Of a stretch of DNA of 64,000 nt, positions 17,950-26,414 are shown in pieces. Origin of the DNA: Saprospiraceae bacterium (GTDB lineage Bacteria > Bacteroidota > Bacteroidia > Chitinophagales > Saprospiraceae); contig JAEUUO010000014.1 of NCBI GenBank assembly GCA_016787575.1, forward strand, positions 1-64,000. The letters are read 5' to 3'. Every line of letters begins with the position of its first letter. Position 1 is the first letter of the stretch. Under the pieces are notes generated by a model. It saw only the letters and a program-made list of their open reading frames with translations. It was not told the origin of the DNA and searched no databases. The position numbers were made by a program, and so were the translations under genes.

Positions 17950-20205
17950 TCATTTTACAATTTGCAATTTTGCAAATTTAAGAATGATTTTACGCTGTGG
18001 ATTGTCAATTTCTGAAAACAAAATGGTTGCGACTTTATTTTCTTTATTTCCTTCAATTGTCAAAACTTTTCCTCTTCCGAATTTTTGATGAATTACCGTC
18101 ATGCCTGTTTGAATTAAATCGGATGCACTTGGAATAAAATTTTGGATCTGTTCCTGTGTAAATTTTGGTTTTGACAAAGACCACTTTTGTCTAGTTGATT
18201 TTGGATCATCTGTCAGATCAAAAACTGAACTACGAATGGATTTATCAATTTCCATTCGTTCGGGATCTATTTCTTCTACAAAACGACTGGCTTCACACAT
18301 TCTTAGATTTCCAAAAACATATCGGGTATTTGCATAAGCCAATGCCAGATGTTGTTTTGCGCGTGTGATTGCAACGTAAAACAACCTGCGTTCTTCATCC
18401 AATTGGTCTGGATCTTTTTGAATCATGTAACTTGGAAATAAATTCTCTTCCAATCCGGCTACAATTACAGCATTAAACTCAAGTCCTTTTGCTGAGTGTA
18501 CAGACATTAAATGCACATAATCGGATTCAGGATCGGCTTCATCCAACTCTGTAATCAATGAAATAGAATGCAAATATGCAGCCAGTGAGCGATCCGAAGA
18601 TTCACTTTCATCCAACTCATCTTGTTCTGTAAAAGACTTAATCCCATCCAACATTGACATAACATTTTCCAAACGTTGAATGCCTTCATTCGTCATGTCC
18701 TGCTTCAATTCTGTGGATAAACCCGATAGTTTAAATGCATAATTCGCAGTATTGTATGCATCTGATTTTCCAGCAAATTGCCGTACTTCATCGATCTGCA
18801 ATTTAAATTGTTTGATACTTTGCGCGGTACGTGGACTTAAATCAAAATGATTGGTAGCCTCCCACAAAGAGCAGTCATTGGCGGCAGCAAATGCAATAAA
18901 TTTATCGACAGTTGAATCTCCGATTCCCCGTTTTGGATAATTTATAATGCGTTTAAATGCTTCATTGTCTTTGATGTTAATGATCAATCGCAAGTATGCA
19001 AGAAAATCTTTAATTTCTTTACGCTGGTAAAAAGACATGCCACCAAAAACTTTATAGGGAATGTTTAGTCTGCGCAATTGCTCTTCAAATATTCTTGACT
19101 GGGCATTGGTCCTGTATAATATTGCTATTTCCCGATTTTTTAAATGATACCGATTTTTAAGTTCAACAATATAATCTGCTACTTTTCTGCCTTCTTCAAC
19201 ATCTGTGGCACACTTTAGCAATTTAATTTTATGTCCTGTATCTTTTTCGGTCCAGATTTCTTTTTTGATTTGCCTGACATTGTAATTTATAACATCATTT
19301 GCTGCCTTTACAATATGGGGTGTGCTTCTGTAATTTTGCTCCAGTTTAAACATTTTGGCATCAGGAAAGTCTTGTTCGAAATCGAGAATATTTTTAATTG
19401 TTGCTCCTCGAAACGCATAGATACTCTGTGCATCATCCCCTACAATGCAAATATTTCTCGGGCTTCCGGGATATAAAACCAATTTTTTAATAATTGCATA
19501 TTGAAGATAATTGGTGTCTTGAAACTCATCAACTAAAACATATCTGAATTGCTTTCGGTATTTTTCTAAAACCTGCTCCGGATTTTCCTGAAATAAACGA
19601 AACAATTGCAAGAGCAGATCATCAAAATCCATAGCACCTGCCTTTATACAATTTTGGGTATATTTTCTATAAATTCTATAAGTTTCGGGCATTCCATTTT
19701 CTGCATCTTGTTCTATCAAACTGGTATCTTTCTCATACATAATTGGAGTGATGAGATTTGATTTTGCAGAAGAAATCCTGGAGCGGACTGCATTTGTGTT
19801 GTATGATTTTACATTTAAATTTAATTCTTTGATAATTTCGGTAATCAGACTCTTGCTATCTTCTGTATCGTAAATGGAAAAAGAGGGGGGATACCCGATT
19901 TTTGAAGCTTCTACCCTAAGAATTCTTGCAAAAATGCTATGGAAAGTCCCACTCCAAACTCTGCGCACTTCCGGACCAACCAATTGGCTGATTCGCTCAG
20001 TCATTTCACGAGCTGCTTTGTTGGTAAAAGTCAGCGATAATATTTGATGCGGTTTGATTCCACTTTGTATCAGATATGCCAAACGGAAGGTCAAAACCCT
20101 TGTTTTACCGGAGCCCGGACCTGCTATTACCATAACGGGACCATCCGTTATGGTTACTGCATCGCGTTGGACATCATTGAGCTCGGATAAAAATGTACTT
20201 TGCAT
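17950..20205 (-). CDS. UvrD/PcrA-type ATP-dependent DNA helicase
   Basis: 751 aa superfamily 1A helicase that unwinds DNA 3'-5' in repair and replication-fork maintenance. Motif I GPGSGKTRVLTFRLAYL is at residues 29-45, motif Ia LTFTNKAAREM, motif II VDEFQDTN near 225, motif III GDDAQSIYAFRGA, motif IV EQNYRST, motif V VHLMSVHSAKGLEF and motif VI RRLFYVAITRAK. The C-terminal IHQKFGRGKVLTIEG matches the PcrA/UvrD tail that contacts RNA polymerase. Stands alone on the minus strand. Confidence 0.94.
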   Translation of the reverse strand: MQSTFLSELNDVQRDAVTITDGPVMVIAGPGSGKTRVLTFRLAYLIQSGIKPHQILSLTFTNKAAREMTERISQLVGPEVRRVWSGTFHSIFARILRVEASKIGYPPSFSIYDTEDSKSLITEIIKELNLNVKSYNTNAVRSRISSAKSNLITPIMYEKDTSLIEQDAENGMPETYRIYRKYTQNCIKAGAMDFDDLLLQLFRLFQENPEQVLEKYRKQFRYVLVDEFQDTNYLQYAIIKKLVLYPGSPRNICIVGDDAQSIYAFRGATIKNILDFEQDFPDAKMFKLEQNYRSTPHIVKAANDVINYNVRQIKKEIWTEKDTGHKIKLLKCATDVEEGRKVADYIVELKNRYHLKNREIAILYRTNAQSRIFEEQLRRLNIPYKVFGGMSFYQRKEIKDFLAYLRLIINIKDNEAFKRIINYPKRGIGDSTVDKFIAFAAANDCSLWEATNHFDLSPRTAQSIKQFKLQIDEVRQFAGKSDAYNTANYAFKLSGLSTELKQDMTNEGIQRLENVMSMLDGIKSFTEQDELDESESSDRSLAAYLHSISLITELDEADPESDYVHLMSVHSAKGLEFNAVIVAGLEENLFPSYMIQKDPDQLDEERRLFYVAITRAKQHLALAYANTRYVFGNLRMCEASRFVEEIDPERMEIDKSIRSSVFDLTDDPKSTRQKWSLSKPKFTQEQIQNFIPSASDLIQTGMTVIHQKFGRGKVLTIEGNKENKVATILFSEIDNPQRKIILKFAKLQIVK

Positions 20206-20373
20206 CAGGGTGAACGAAAAATTTATTGGTTTTAACGCCTTTTAAGCAATCTGCTTCAAGCAAAGGCATGCAAACTGAAATTAAACGACAAAACTATGGT
20301 TAAATGCTTAGAAATTTAAACTCCTTGAATTTAAATTAGAAACTGTAAGTACCGCTATATGAAATACGGAAAA

Positions 20374-21789
20374 TTAGTTTTTATTTTCTTCTAATGAAAA
20401 ATATCGTATCATACTTACAACTTCGCGATCCTCCTTCAATTCAGGGATCAAACTAAACAACAAAGTATGTTCACTTGAATTTTCCAATAAAGCCTCTTCT
20501 AGAGTTGCCAAGGCATTCTCCCTGGATTCTGTCAAAAAGTAGAAGGCAGACCGGCAATACAATAAATCAGCTCCAAAGCTATACTTATCAGCACGCAACA
20601 AGGTTCTTTCTGCTTTATCAAACAATTTATTTTTTAGTAAAAAACTAATAAATAAACACCAATAACGACTTTGCTCAAGACCACAATTGGCTGATTTTCT
20701 ATAATGCGTTTCTGCTTTGCGGAGGTTTCCTATTTTCTCATAAGCCAAAGCAATGCCCGCGTGAAACTCTTCTCTTTGATCATCTAAGTCAATCGCTTCA
20801 ATATAGGTTTTGATTGCTTTCTTCCAACTTTCCTCAGCCATGTAGCATTCTCCAAGATAGAAGAAAATTTCTTCGTTATAAGGATCGTGGTAAATTGCCT
20901 TCTGCAATTTTAATTTTGCTTCTTTGTGTCGATTTAATTTTATCAGGCATTCGGCAATGTAGACGATTAATTCTGCATCGGGGCCAAACATTTCATTGGC
21001 TTCCTGATAACAACGCAAAGCTTTTTCGTACATATTGACCTGCAGGCACAATTCTGCACAATCCAGATAGCCCTGCTCAAAATGACTGTTGATTAGAAAT
21101 GAATATTCCAAAGCCTCTACAGCTTTCTCGTATTCACCTAAACAAGAGTAAGCATGACCAAGATTGTACCAGGCTAAATATGAATAAGGATTTTTATCAA
21201 TAATTTCTTGATGTAGTTTTACACTTTCATCGTATTTTTTTGAAAATTCCACACTGACCCAAATTTGCTCAAGGGCTTCGTGATTGTTTGGATTCAAGGT
21301 TAATGCTTCCTTGAGTGTGTCGAACATTTTGTTAAAATCTTTCATTGTTTCGTAGATAAAGGCTTCCACTAATAATAATTCAGTCAAATCGGATTTTGAG
21401 AATGTGCATTTCAAATCGTAAATAATTTTGATGCTTTCATCAAATTGATGGGATAGTGCAAATGCTTTTGCTTTCAACAACGAGATTTCATGGTCAAAAG
21501 GAGAGAGTGCATAGGCCTGGTCTAATACCGAAATTGCTGCTTGTGGTTTCTGCAACGAAAGCAATAATTTAGCTTTTATCAAGAAGAAATCTGGCTTGTA
21601 TTGATAGAGTCTCAGGGCGAGACCGGTTACTTCCAGTGCTTTGTCGAGCTGACATTGTTTTTCATAATGCTGGATCAATCTAATATACGATTTTTCCTCC
21701 CAGTGATCCTTGTGTAGGATTTGGCCTTGTTCTTCAAATTCTGTGATAAGTTTTGAGAGTATATGATCCGGCTTCGTTCTTTTCGGCAT
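20374..21789 (-). CDS. Tetratricopeptide-repeat protein
   Basis: 471 aa built mostly of TPR helices; repeats can be followed from about residue 40 to 440. Clear examples are SYLAWYNLGHAYSCLGEYEKAVEAL, EIFFYLGECYMAEESWKKAIKTYIEAI and REEFHAGIALAYEKIGNLRKAETHY. No signal peptide or membrane helix is seen, so it is likely a cytoplasmic scaffold for protein contacts. The start ATG 21789 gives MPKRTKPDHI. Partner and pathway are unknown. The 230-bp spacer upstream holds no gene. Confidence 0.9.
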   Translation of the reverse strand: MPKRTKPDHILSKLITEFEEQGQILHKDHWEEKSYIRLIQHYEKQCQLDKALEVTGLALRLYQYKPDFFLIKAKLLLSLQKPQAAISVLDQAYALSPFDHEISLLKAKAFALSHQFDESIKIIYDLKCTFSKSDLTELLLVEAFIYETMKDFNKMFDTLKEALTLNPNNHEALEQIWVSVEFSKKYDESVKLHQEIIDKNPYSYLAWYNLGHAYSCLGEYEKAVEALEYSFLINSHFEQGYLDCAELCLQVNMYEKALRCYQEANEMFGPDAELIVYIAECLIKLNRHKEAKLKLQKAIYHDPYNEEIFFYLGECYMAEESWKKAIKTYIEAIDLDDQREEFHAGIALAYEKIGNLRKAETHYRKSANCGLEQSRYWCLFISFLLKNKLFDKAERTLLRADKYSFGADLLYCRSAFYFLTESRENALATLEEALLENSSEHTLLFSLIPELKEDREVVSMIRYFSLEENKN

Positions 21790-22020
21790 ACCTTCCTCAG
21801 GGGATTATTAAATGCGTGGTAAAAGTAAAACAAATATCCAGAAATGCAGCGCTAGACATTTCTTTTTTCAATTCATCGAAACGTATTAGAATTTCTTCAC
21901 ATCTTAATAAAAATAAGATTTACAACTCATTACACTTAGTGTACTTTATAAATGTGATTTATACCATTTCGTAACTGCCTAATTTTCATTGCTTAGCAAT
22001 CGGACAATTTTTTTTAACAA

Positions 22021-22908
22021 TTATGAGATTTTTTTTCTTGAACTGAGGTACAAACCTGTAAAAATTAGAGATCCGGATAGTAAATGTTGCCATTCCAATA
22101 CATCCTTTTTTAATAAAATTGCAATGAAGCTTGCCAAAAGTGGCTGTAGGTAAATATAATTGCTTACCAATTCTGCCTCACTATGCTGCAAAGCGTATGA
22201 ATTTAATGCATACGCTACAAAGCTCGTAGCAATTAAAACAAACGCAAATGCACACCAATGGTATCCATTAAAATTTGCAAATTGAACACCTGTTGATTCG
22301 CCAATTCCAAAAATAAACACGGGTATAAATGCCAGACCAAAGGTCCATCGCATGGTTTGAAAGGCACCATATTTTTCAATTAATTCCGGAACCCTTATTA
22401 AATAGTACGCATATAAACTTGCATTGACCAACACCATGAAGTCACCCAGTCCGCTGGAAATATTTTTAGCAGTACCAAATTGATTGAAAATAAGATAGCA
22501 TGCTCCGGTAAATCCTAACAAACAACCAATCCATTGCAATTTTGTCAATTCCACTCCACTGACTGTTTTGATCAACAATACCAAAATCGGTGTGCATACC
22601 ATGATGAGCGCAGCATTGAGTGGCGAACTTAAATGCAATCCATTAAAAAACAACAATTGATTGCCAGCCACCCCGCAAATTGAACAAATAACAAATAGCT
22701 TGAGATCTTTTTTCTCAATGGCTTTGGATGGTGGAGTAAAAATCCAAAACAGAATAAATGCACTGATAACTCTGAATAAAATAAACGCATTTGGGCCAAC
22801 CAATCCAGGATCCATTAAAAATTTGGCTATACTGAAATTTGCACCATAGATTAAGGCTACAAAAAACAGTGCCAGATGGCTTCGTACTTTATTCGATTGA
22901 AAAGAAAT
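22021..22908 (-). CDS. EamA/DMT-family permease with no standard start codon
   Basis: The first ATG (22815) would remove the first membrane helix. The frame stays open upstream and encodes HLALFFVALIYGANFSIAKF, a classic EamA helix 1, so the real protein must start further up. The open frame reaches back to a TAA whose first base is 22935, but it has no ATG, GTG or TTG; ATT at 22908 is used here only as a placeholder. With it the protein is about 295 aa with ten helices, normal for drug/metabolite exporters. An assembly frameshift, a rare start codon or a dying gene are all possible. Confidence 0.75.
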   Translation of the reverse strand: MSFQSNKVRSHLALFFVALIYGANFSIAKFLMDPGLVGPNAFILFRVISAFILFWIFTPPSKAIEKKDLKLFVICSICGVAGNQLLFFNGLHLSSPLNAALIMVCTPILVLLIKTVSGVELTKLQWIGCLLGFTGACYLIFNQFGTAKNISSGLGDFMVLVNASLYAYYLIRVPELIEKYGAFQTMRWTFGLAFIPVFIFGIGESTGVQFANFNGYHWCAFAFVLIATSFVAYALNSYALQHSEAELVSNYIYLQPLLASFIAILLKKDVLEWQHLLSGSLIFTGLYLSSRKKIS

Positions 22909-22944
22909 AAATGGTAAATAAACGGTGAATAATTAGATTGCTTT

Positions 22945-23934
22945 CTAATCTTTAAGCCATTTTTTGGTGACTTGCTTTTTACCGGTCTGGATTTTTACAA
23001 AATATATTCCTTTATTCCATTCTGTGACGGGTAAATGGAATTGATTTTGTCCATTTTTTATTTGGAACGTATACAATTCCTTGCCAAAAAGATTGCTGAT
23101 ACTTAGTTTACTGTCTAAACTTAAAGACTGCTTAAATTGAATATTCAACTGATCTTTTACCGGATTGGGATAAATGGTAAACTGATCCGGGCCAAAATCG
23201 TTAGTTGCAGTCAATCCATCGAATTTGGTTCCACTATTCAAAACTTCTTTGCTGCCTACATCTTGAATCCATGCCAACATATACATTTGATTTTCAACCC
23301 AGGATGGCTGTATAGAAACTGTGTAATTTTTTATTACGGATCCACCTGTTATTGCAAGATTGATATCATCTCCATCTACCGAACTTACAAAATCTCTAAA
23401 AACATTGTAATGAATTTTTTCTCCATTCGGTGAAGAATAATTTAATTCTTTTTCAAGTGCAACCACGTACAATTTATAAGTGCCTGACGGACGGGAACCA
23501 ATTGTTTTAACTTCAATAGAAACATTTCGATTCTGACCACCTGTCTCTACAACTTTAATTTCCAATGGAGAGGTCTTATTAAGCTCAGCATTTAATACCG
23601 CTTCTGTCACCCCATTTGCATTTTTTTTGGTCAAACCATGAATGACAACAGTGGGAGTCCCTTGAATTCCATAAAAATTAGATCTGGCAGAATTGTCAGA
23701 TGGATTGGCCTGATAAAGCAAACATTGTGAATAAGGTATTGGTGGATGAACGGTCATGTGGTGGTATTCATTTTTATAGCCTTGCAAACGACTGTAAAAC
23801 CCTGGATTCTGGCTAGCACATACCCCACATCGGGAATTGGTAAAGTGTTCTAAAAAAATATATCGCTTGGCCTGGGCCTCCGGTGCTTCCAAATAAATCA
23901 AAAAACCCAACAAAACCAGTAAAATACGCTGCAT
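22945..23934 (-). CDS. Omp28-like thioredoxin-fold protein with T9SS sorting tail
   Basis: 329 aa from the preferred ATG 23934, which gives the signal peptide MQRILLVLLGFLIYLEAPEAQA; upstream in-frame ATGs at 24036 and 23952 would place it internally. The mature start EHFTNSRCGVCASQNPGFY holds a CxxC thioredoxin-like site as in Omp28-type proteins. GTPTVVIHG follows, the cis-proline region. The last ~75 residues (FTIYPNPVKDQLNIQF ... GIYFVKIQTGKKQVTKKWLKD) form a type A T9SS sorting domain, so the protein is exported to the surface. Substrate unknown. Confidence 0.88.
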   Translation of the reverse strand: MQRILLVLLGFLIYLEAPEAQAKRYIFLEHFTNSRCGVCASQNPGFYSRLQGYKNEYHHMTVHPPIPYSQCLLYQANPSDNSARSNFYGIQGTPTVVIHGLTKKNANGVTEAVLNAELNKTSPLEIKVVETGGQNRNVSIEVKTIGSRPSGTYKLYVVALEKELNYSSPNGEKIHYNVFRDFVSSVDGDDINLAITGGSVIKNYTVSIQPSWVENQMYMLAWIQDVGSKEVLNSGTKFDGLTATNDFGPDQFTIYPNPVKDQLNIQFKQSLSLDSKLSISNLFGKELYTFQIKNGQNQFHLPVTEWNKGIYFVKIQTGKKQVTKKWLKD

Positions 23935-24137
23935 AGAATCGAATTTAGGCATAAATATACAAATAGAACGTTGGCCGAATGGAAATGTTGAGATGCTGCA
24001 ATCCATAAATTGCCTATTAAAACTCAATGGATTCAAAGCTTAAATCCAATTTTCAGAATCCCGATCCATCATAAAGTCTCGGTTTTCTTTATCATTCCTG
24101 CTTTTTATAAATTAACAAAGGCTTAAATTTTTAAAAA

Positions 24138-24914
24138 TTACAAAGGAATGACTTTCAAATAGCTTCCATCTAAAACCACTAGAAATTTGGTATTTACGGC
24201 AAAACAACCTGCATTTTCAGTAAACGTATATTTCAATGTTTCCGCCATGCTGATTGCTTCCATTTGAAAAAGTTTGTTTCCATCAATATAATATAAAAAA
24301 TCCCCCACAACAGCAGCCTGTGTTGAATTCAATTGCCATCGTTTGTCTTCAAACAACAGTTGGGTAAATCGACTGATTCCAACTCCGGGAAAAAACAAAT
24401 AAATAAATCCATTGCTTTGAAATAACTGCGGATGTCCTGAAACTGGCAAATTATCCGGTTGAAGAATACGCGCTGATAGAATTTCTGTTGCCTCCCGAAA
24501 ATTTTTAAGCTTTAAAATAGAATTTGAATACACTGCAATTTGGTCAGTTGTATAATAACACACAGCAGCTTGCTCATTGAGATCGGCATCATCAAAAGAA
24601 CCTATTTCGCTAAGTTGTGCATCGAGTAAACGGATTTTGAAATCTCCTGGATAGTACATAACAATTTTAAAAGGATCCGAAACATCCAATTGCGCCTGAT
24701 CCCATCCTTGTTTAAAACTAGTTTGATTTAAAAGTTTTCCCTTTAGCTCGTATTTAGAAATCGTGTGCTCCTTTTTATTTAACAAATAGATTTGATTTAA
24801 ATGATCCAGGTAGATCGCATCTGCATTTAGCCTCTTTTCTAAAACAAGGTTTTGGCTAAACAACTGCAATTGGACCAGACCAATTAAAAATTTAATAAGC
24901 AGCAATCTTACCAT
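24138..24914 (-). CDS. Secreted protein of unknown function overlapping lpxH
   Basis: 258 aa. The N-terminus MVRLLLIKFLIGLVQLQLFSQ is a signal peptide. The rest is repeated short beta segments (AIYLDHLNQIYLLNKKEHTISKYELKG, YYTTDQIAVYSNSILKLKNF, GDFLYYIDGNKLFQM) in the style of a beta-propeller. Its start lies inside the end of lpxH (23-bp overlap), so it is very probably translated from the same mRNA. It may be periplasmic or in the outer membrane. I do not recognise the family. Confidence 0.78.
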   Translation of the reverse strand: MVRLLLIKFLIGLVQLQLFSQNLVLEKRLNADAIYLDHLNQIYLLNKKEHTISKYELKGKLLNQTSFKQGWDQAQLDVSDPFKIVMYYPGDFKIRLLDAQLSEIGSFDDADLNEQAAVCYYTTDQIAVYSNSILKLKNFREATEILSARILQPDNLPVSGHPQLFQSNGFIYLFFPGVGISRFTQLLFEDKRWQLNSTQAAVVGDFLYYIDGNKLFQMEAISMAETLKYTFTENAGCFAVNTKFLVVLDGSYLKVIPL

Positions 24915-25659
24915 CTGGATTATTATGAAAATGTAATTTCATTTCACCTTCCATCATTACAGCAAAAGATTGAAAACTAAGCCAGTCGCCAAGATTTATA
25001 TAGCGGCTTTTCCCATTCTTCAATTTATAATCAATTGGAAGATGTCGGTGACCAAATACCAGGTAATCGTAATCTTTTGTTAGCAATTGTTCTTCTGCAA
25101 ATTGAATAAGCCATTCTTTTTCCGGCCCTAAAAATTCCTGAATTGCATCTTGTGCTTCACGACTTTTCGAACTAAAAAAATTTGCTAAGGAAATGCCGAC
25201 ATCCGGATGAATCCAACGAAATAAATATTGGGCAGTTCTGTTTGAAAAGACTTTCTTAATAAATTTATATCCATGATCTCCAGGACCCAATCCATCTCCA
25301 TGCCCTATCAACATTTTTTTTCCTTGAATTACCGTTTCAATAGGCTGATGGTAAATAGGAATTTCCAATTCGTGTTGTAAATAATCAAACATCCATAAAT
25401 CATGATTTCCAGTAAAATAATATATTGGAATTCCACGATCTTTTAATTCAGCCAATTTTCCCAGGATTCTAATAAATCCACGAGGAACGACTTTTTTATA
25501 ATCAAACCAAAAGTCAAATACATCTCCAACCAAATACAAAGATTCCATATTGGATTTACTTGAATCCAACCATTGGATTAATTGTTTTTCACGACTTATG
25601 GAATCCAGTTTTGCCGGAGTTCCCAGGTGAAAATCTGATGCAAAATAAACAGCGCTCAA
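24892..25659 (-). CDS. lpxH: UDP-2,3-diacylglucosamine diphosphatase family (LpxH-like), TTG start
   Basis: 255 aa. The enzyme hydrolyses UDP-2,3-diacylglucosamine to lipid X in lipid A synthesis at the inner membrane. Metallophosphoesterase motifs are complete: SDFHLG (residues 8-13), GDVFDFWFD (about 45), GNHD (about 84), GHGDG (about 120) and FGHRHLP (about 202). TTG 25659 is the only sensible start, 8 nt after the preceding gene's stop; the in-frame upstream stretch has no ATG or GTG. The gene lies between haaO and an overlapping secreted-protein gene. Confidence 0.92.
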   Translation of the reverse strand: MSAVYFASDFHLGTPAKLDSISREKQLIQWLDSSKSNMESLYLVGDVFDFWFDYKKVVPRGFIRILGKLAELKDRGIPIYYFTGNHDLWMFDYLQHELEIPIYHQPIETVIQGKKMLIGHGDGLGPGDHGYKFIKKVFSNRTAQYLFRWIHPDVGISLANFFSSKSREAQDAIQEFLGPEKEWLIQFAEEQLLTKDYDYLVFGHRHLPIDYKLKNGKSRYINLGDWLSFQSFAVMMEGEMKLHFHNNPDGKIAAY

Positions 25660-25667
25660 ATATAAAA

Positions 25668-26204
25668 TTATGAAGGATCAACAAATCGAAGATCTGCTTC
25701 CATGATTTTTCCACAATTTGGACAAGTCCTCATTTTTTCAGAACTATAATAGTCTTTAAACCTTGGTATAAAGTCTTTTTCTATATTGGTCAACGGAAAA
25801 TAGGTGTCGTGCAATTTGGTATTGCAATTGTCACAAAACCACATTAAACCATCTTTTTCTCCGGATTTGCGTTTTGCCTCAATGACTAAACCAATCGTTC
25901 CAGCAGGCCGCATTGGAGAATGTGGAGTTTTTGCCGGAAGCAAAAAGATCTCACCCTCTTTAATGGGAATGTCTACAGCTTTCCCGTCTTCCTGAATCCG
26001 GACATTGATATCTCCCTCTAACTGAAAATACCATTCCTCCGTTTCATTGTAATGGTAATCTTTCCTGGCATTTGGGCCGGCTACAACCATCACAATAAAA
26101 TCATCCGCATCCTGATATAGATTTCGATTTCCTACAGGTGGCTTTAACTCTGAGCGGTGTTCCTCTACCCATTTGTGGATGTTAAAAGGCTTACGTACTG
26201 CCAT
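25668..26204 (-). CDS. nbaC: 3-hydroxyanthranilate 3,4-dioxygenase
   Basis: 178 aa cupin dioxygenase that opens 3-hydroxyanthranilate on the kynurenine route from tryptophan to quinolinate/NAD. Counting from ATG 26204, the iron ligands fall at His51, Glu57 and His95, the same numbers as in the well-studied bacterial enzyme; this supports that start over an upstream TTG at 26210. The C-terminal pairs CDNC and CPNC form the rubredoxin-like metal site found in bacterial versions. No other kynurenine-pathway gene is in the window. Also called haaO. Confidence 0.95.
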   Translation of the reverse strand: MAVRKPFNIHKWVEEHRSELKPPVGNRNLYQDADDFIVMVVAGPNARKDYHYNETEEWYFQLEGDINVRIQEDGKAVDIPIKEGEIFLLPAKTPHSPMRPAGTIGLVIEAKRKSGEKDGLMWFCDNCNTKLHDTYFPLTNIEKDFIPRFKDYYSSEKMRTCPNCGKIMEADLRFVDPS

Positions 26205-26218
26205 ATTCAAATTTTTGA

Positions 26219-26226
26219 TAAAGGTA
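26219..26226 (-). promoter_or_regulatory. Variant -7 box (TACCTTTA) for the nbaC-lpxH unit
   Basis: On the minus strand the bases are TACCTTTA, one mismatch from TAnnTTTG, 14 nt before the nbaC ATG. Position and sequence suit a promoter for the three-gene unit nbaC-lpxH-24138 gene. Confidence 0.4.
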
Positions 26227-26318
26227 GTGCATTCTTAATGCCGTACAAACATGAATTTGAAATTGTCAGATTTAGGAATCTAATTAAGGTTCTTTGTTGT
26301 GAGGTGCTTATCAGTTAA

Positions 26319-26346
26319 TTGGTTTTAACAATAATAAATACCTTTG
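26319..26346 (+). promoter_or_regulatory. Bacteroidota promoter for the M14 peptidase gene
   Basis: TTGG at 26319-26322 and TACCTTTG at 26339-26346 are 16 nt apart, a plausible -33/-7 pair for the Bacteroidota housekeeping sigma factor. The leader to the TTG start at 26415 would be about 65 nt. Confidence 0.5.
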
Positions 26347-26414
26347 TGAGCTTCTTAAAACAGAAGGGCAATCTAAATCGAAAACTAAGTAGCATTTAAT
26401 TTAAGAACCATAAA

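Noticed and set aside
21985..22020. ATTGC-TTA-GCAAT hairpin as a terminator for the EamA gene
   Set aside because: The stem is only 5 bp, and no T-run follows it on the minus strand; the T-run seen belongs to the plus strand, where no gene ends.
23935..24036. N-terminal extension of the Omp28-like protein from ATG 24036
   Set aside because: It would place a good signal peptide 34 residues inside the protein; ATG 23934 gives a normal secretory start.
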